A stretch of DNA of 7,458 bases from Euryarchaeota archaeon UBA13 (GTDB taxonomy: Archaea; Thermoplasmatota; Poseidoniia; Poseidoniales; Poseidoniaceae): NCBI GenBank assembly GCA_002495945.1, contig DAHU01000075.1, positions 1-7,458 on the forward strand. Reading direction: 5' to 3'. Below the pieces are notes generated by a model. It saw nothing but the letters and a program-made list of their open reading frames with translations. It did not search any database and was not told the origin of the DNA. Made by a program: the position numbers and the translations under genes. Of this stretch, positions 6,292 through 7,458 are shown piece after piece (positions within the stretch are counted from its first letter, which is position 1; every line of letters begins with the position of its first letter).

Positions 6292-6734
6292 TGGACGACA
6301 CAATAACAAAACTGCTGAGAGGTGTGGCCAAAGGCGATATCAGCGTCGAAGATGCTCGCAAATCACTAGAAGACGCGTCTCTGACTGAAGAGCAAATGGA
6401 AATGGCAATCGAAAAAGGTGTATTTACAGAGGCTGACATGGGCTCCATCGTTAGCGCAAAACTAGCTCCTTCAGGTGCATCTTACTTGACAATGTTCTTC
6501 TTCGTTTGGGGAATATTCTGGTCTTGTTATTGGATGTTTTCGCTAATTTATGGCCTTGCCAATGATTGGGATCAACGACAACTCGCCTTCCACCTCGCTA
6601 TCGGAGTAACCACGCTGATTTTGATGGGGCTAGTGTACCTTAGATTTATCCTACCTGACACAATTATTGTCAAACATGCGATTAACAAATTTATCCCAGA
6701 ACATCAAAAGGACTGGAAAGAATACAAGGTGTGA
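6291..6734 (+). CDS. Two-helix membrane protein of the Rieske operon, unknown function
   Basis: A 147-residue protein. The first 60 residues are charged and helical (DTITKLLRGVAKGDISVEDA, then SLTEEQMEMAIEKGVFTEADMG), resembling two short helix-turn-helix-like bundles without a recognised DNA-binding signature. Two membrane segments follow at about 64-90 and 98-120; the first is aromatic-rich (FFFVWGIFWSCYWMF). A basic and aromatic cytoplasmic end (HQKDWKEYKV) closes it. No heme, metal or quinone signature was seen; the only Cys is in the first helix. Its start overlaps the previous stop (TGATG) and its stop overlaps a GTG in frame with the Rieske gene, so it is tightly embedded in the operon. 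It could be an assembly factor or accessory subunit of the redox complex; this is inferred from position alone. Confidence 0.82.
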   Translation: MDDTITKLLRGVAKGDISVEDARKSLEDASLTEEQMEMAIEKGVFTEADMGSIVSAKLAPSGASYLTMFFFVWGIFWSCYWMFSLIYGLANDWDQRQLAFHLAIGVTTLILMGLVYLRFILPDTIIVKHAINKFIPEHQKDWKEYKV

Positions 6735-6739
6735 TTTAT

Positions 6740-7458
6740 TTGGCAAGAGAATACAATTTGAAACCCGCACCTTCGCTTGGAGATGACGATGCGACATTTG
6801 GCACCAGCAAAATCATCAATCGTCGTCAATTCCTAAAATATGGATTCAACACTGCGACAGGAGTTCTAGCTGCATCACTTGGTGTGCTTGGATTCTCAGC
6901 GATTCTACTACCACCTGGCGCTGATTCCGGCGGAAGCAACAACGGAGTAATATTCTGGGCAAAGGGTAGAGAAGATGAGGCATGGTATGGAGCCAAACAT
7001 GAATTGCCCATGACGAGAAAAGATTTTGTCGATGAAGCCGCAAAATCATCAACTGGAACTGCCGGAGCTGCAGGAATCTGGGCTGGAGTACCAGTGATTG
7101 TTGTCTATGTAGACCACACCAAGAACAAAGATTTGCCGGATTCAAGCGGTAAGGCAAGATTCCAAATGATGGAAGGATACGACGAAACTGGAAAACGTAT
7201 TGGACACTTTGAGGATATGTCTGACTTAGATCCTAGAATTTTCCCGAGTGACAATTTAGTAATAATTTATGGCCGCTGTACACACTTGTGTTGTATACCC
7301 GGGTGGCAGTTGGTTTCCAATTCATTTACTGACGACTCATGGACTCCGGGTGGAACTGATGATGGTGGAACCAAACTATTCTGTATCTGTCATTCATCAC
7401 GATTTGACCCGACTGCTTTAGAGATGAATTCAAACAGAAACCGAGCTAATGGCGCCAC
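6740..7458 (+). CDS. Rieske [2Fe-2S] protein with Tat signal anchor (3' end outside window)
   Basis: At least 239 residues, cut by the window edge. A Tat-type motif NRRQFLK (27-33) leads into a hydrophobic segment (about 36-58) that probably stays as the N-terminal membrane anchor, so the folded cluster domain is exported. The Rieske boxes are CTHLCC (180-185) and CICHSS (215-220): C180, H182, C215 and H218 would bind the [2Fe-2S] cluster, and C185 with C217 would form the stabilising disulfide. Oddities are Cys at 184 in place of the usual Gly, Ser in place of Gly in box II, and 29 residues between the boxes, rich in Asp, Gly and Ser, where bc1-type proteins usually have about 13. Such proteins move electrons from quinol to cytochrome c1 or similar acceptors. 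TTG 6740 (MAREYN) follows GGTG by eight bases and is preferred; GTG 6731, overlapping the previous stop, would add three residues. A cytochrome b gene downstream would be expected but is not visible. Confidence 0.9.
   Translation, partial: MAREYNLKPAPSLGDDDATFGTSKIINRRQFLKYGFNTATGVLAASLGVLGFSAILLPPGADSGGSNNGVIFWAKGREDEAWYGAKHELPMTRKDFVDEAAKSSTGTAGAAGIWAGVPVIVVYVDHTKNKDLPDSSGKARFQMMEGYDETGKRIGHFEDMSDLDPRIFPSDNLVIIYGRCTHLCCIPGWQLVSNSFTDDSWTPGGTDDGGTKLFCICHSSRFDPTALEMNSNRNRANGA

Noticed and set aside
6826..7157. Two minus-strand open frames near the right edge (61 and 103 codons)
   Set aside because: Both are antisense to the Rieske gene; their compositions (Leu/Gln/Arg-rich) are typical of shadow frames.

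Overview
The window looks archaeal, most likely from an uncultured marine euryarchaeote of the Marine Group II/III (Poseidoniales-like, Thermoplasmatota) type. The support is an archaeal Pop5-type RNase P protein, an FtsZ-family gene, a tRNA gene with no encoded CCA end, first genes of transcripts with little or no Shine-Dalgarno signal beside internal operon genes with a clean GGTGATC, and TATA/box-A-like promoter motifs. The lineage assignment is an inference from gene content and not a database match.

Left part (1-2675). A tRNA-Lys(UUU) lies on the minus strand at the very edge. A plus-strand gene then encodes an unusual fusion of a HemK2/Mtq2-like methyltransferase and a biotin-protein ligase. 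It converges, with a 12-nt overlap, on a minus-strand pair: rnp2 (RNase P protein component 2, Pop5) followed after 37 nt by a small two-helix membrane protein of unknown role.

Middle (2676-5303). A plus-strand protein with ten predicted membrane segments and a highly acidic, Trp-containing C-terminal tail ends tail-to-tail with a minus-strand FtsZ-like GTPase; the two stop codons share a TTAA. The FtsZ-like gene lies 37 nt downstream of a small TPR protein on the same strand, so the two probably form one transcript. The FtsZ-like protein keeps the tubulin signature and the T7 catalytic loop but lacks the usual C-terminal linker and tail peptide.

Right part (5304-7458). A divergent promoter region with a palindromic TATA-like element precedes a plus-strand operon. 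Its members are a secreted, C-terminally anchored Reeler/choice-of-anchor-V-like protein with an atypical CxCH motif, a 147-residue two-helix membrane protein, and a Tat-type Rieske iron-sulfur protein cut by the window edge. The start/stop overlaps and the redox motifs suggest a membrane-bound electron-transfer module, perhaps a bc-type complex whose cytochrome b would lie just beyond the window.

The most interesting items are the methyltransferase-biotin ligase fusion, the tailless FtsZ paralogue paired with a TPR protein, and the atypical redox motifs (CxCH; Rieske box I with an extra Cys and a long inter-box loop) in the right-hand operon. There is no transposon, CRISPR array or phage gene in the window, and no gene-free stretch longer than about 165 bases.
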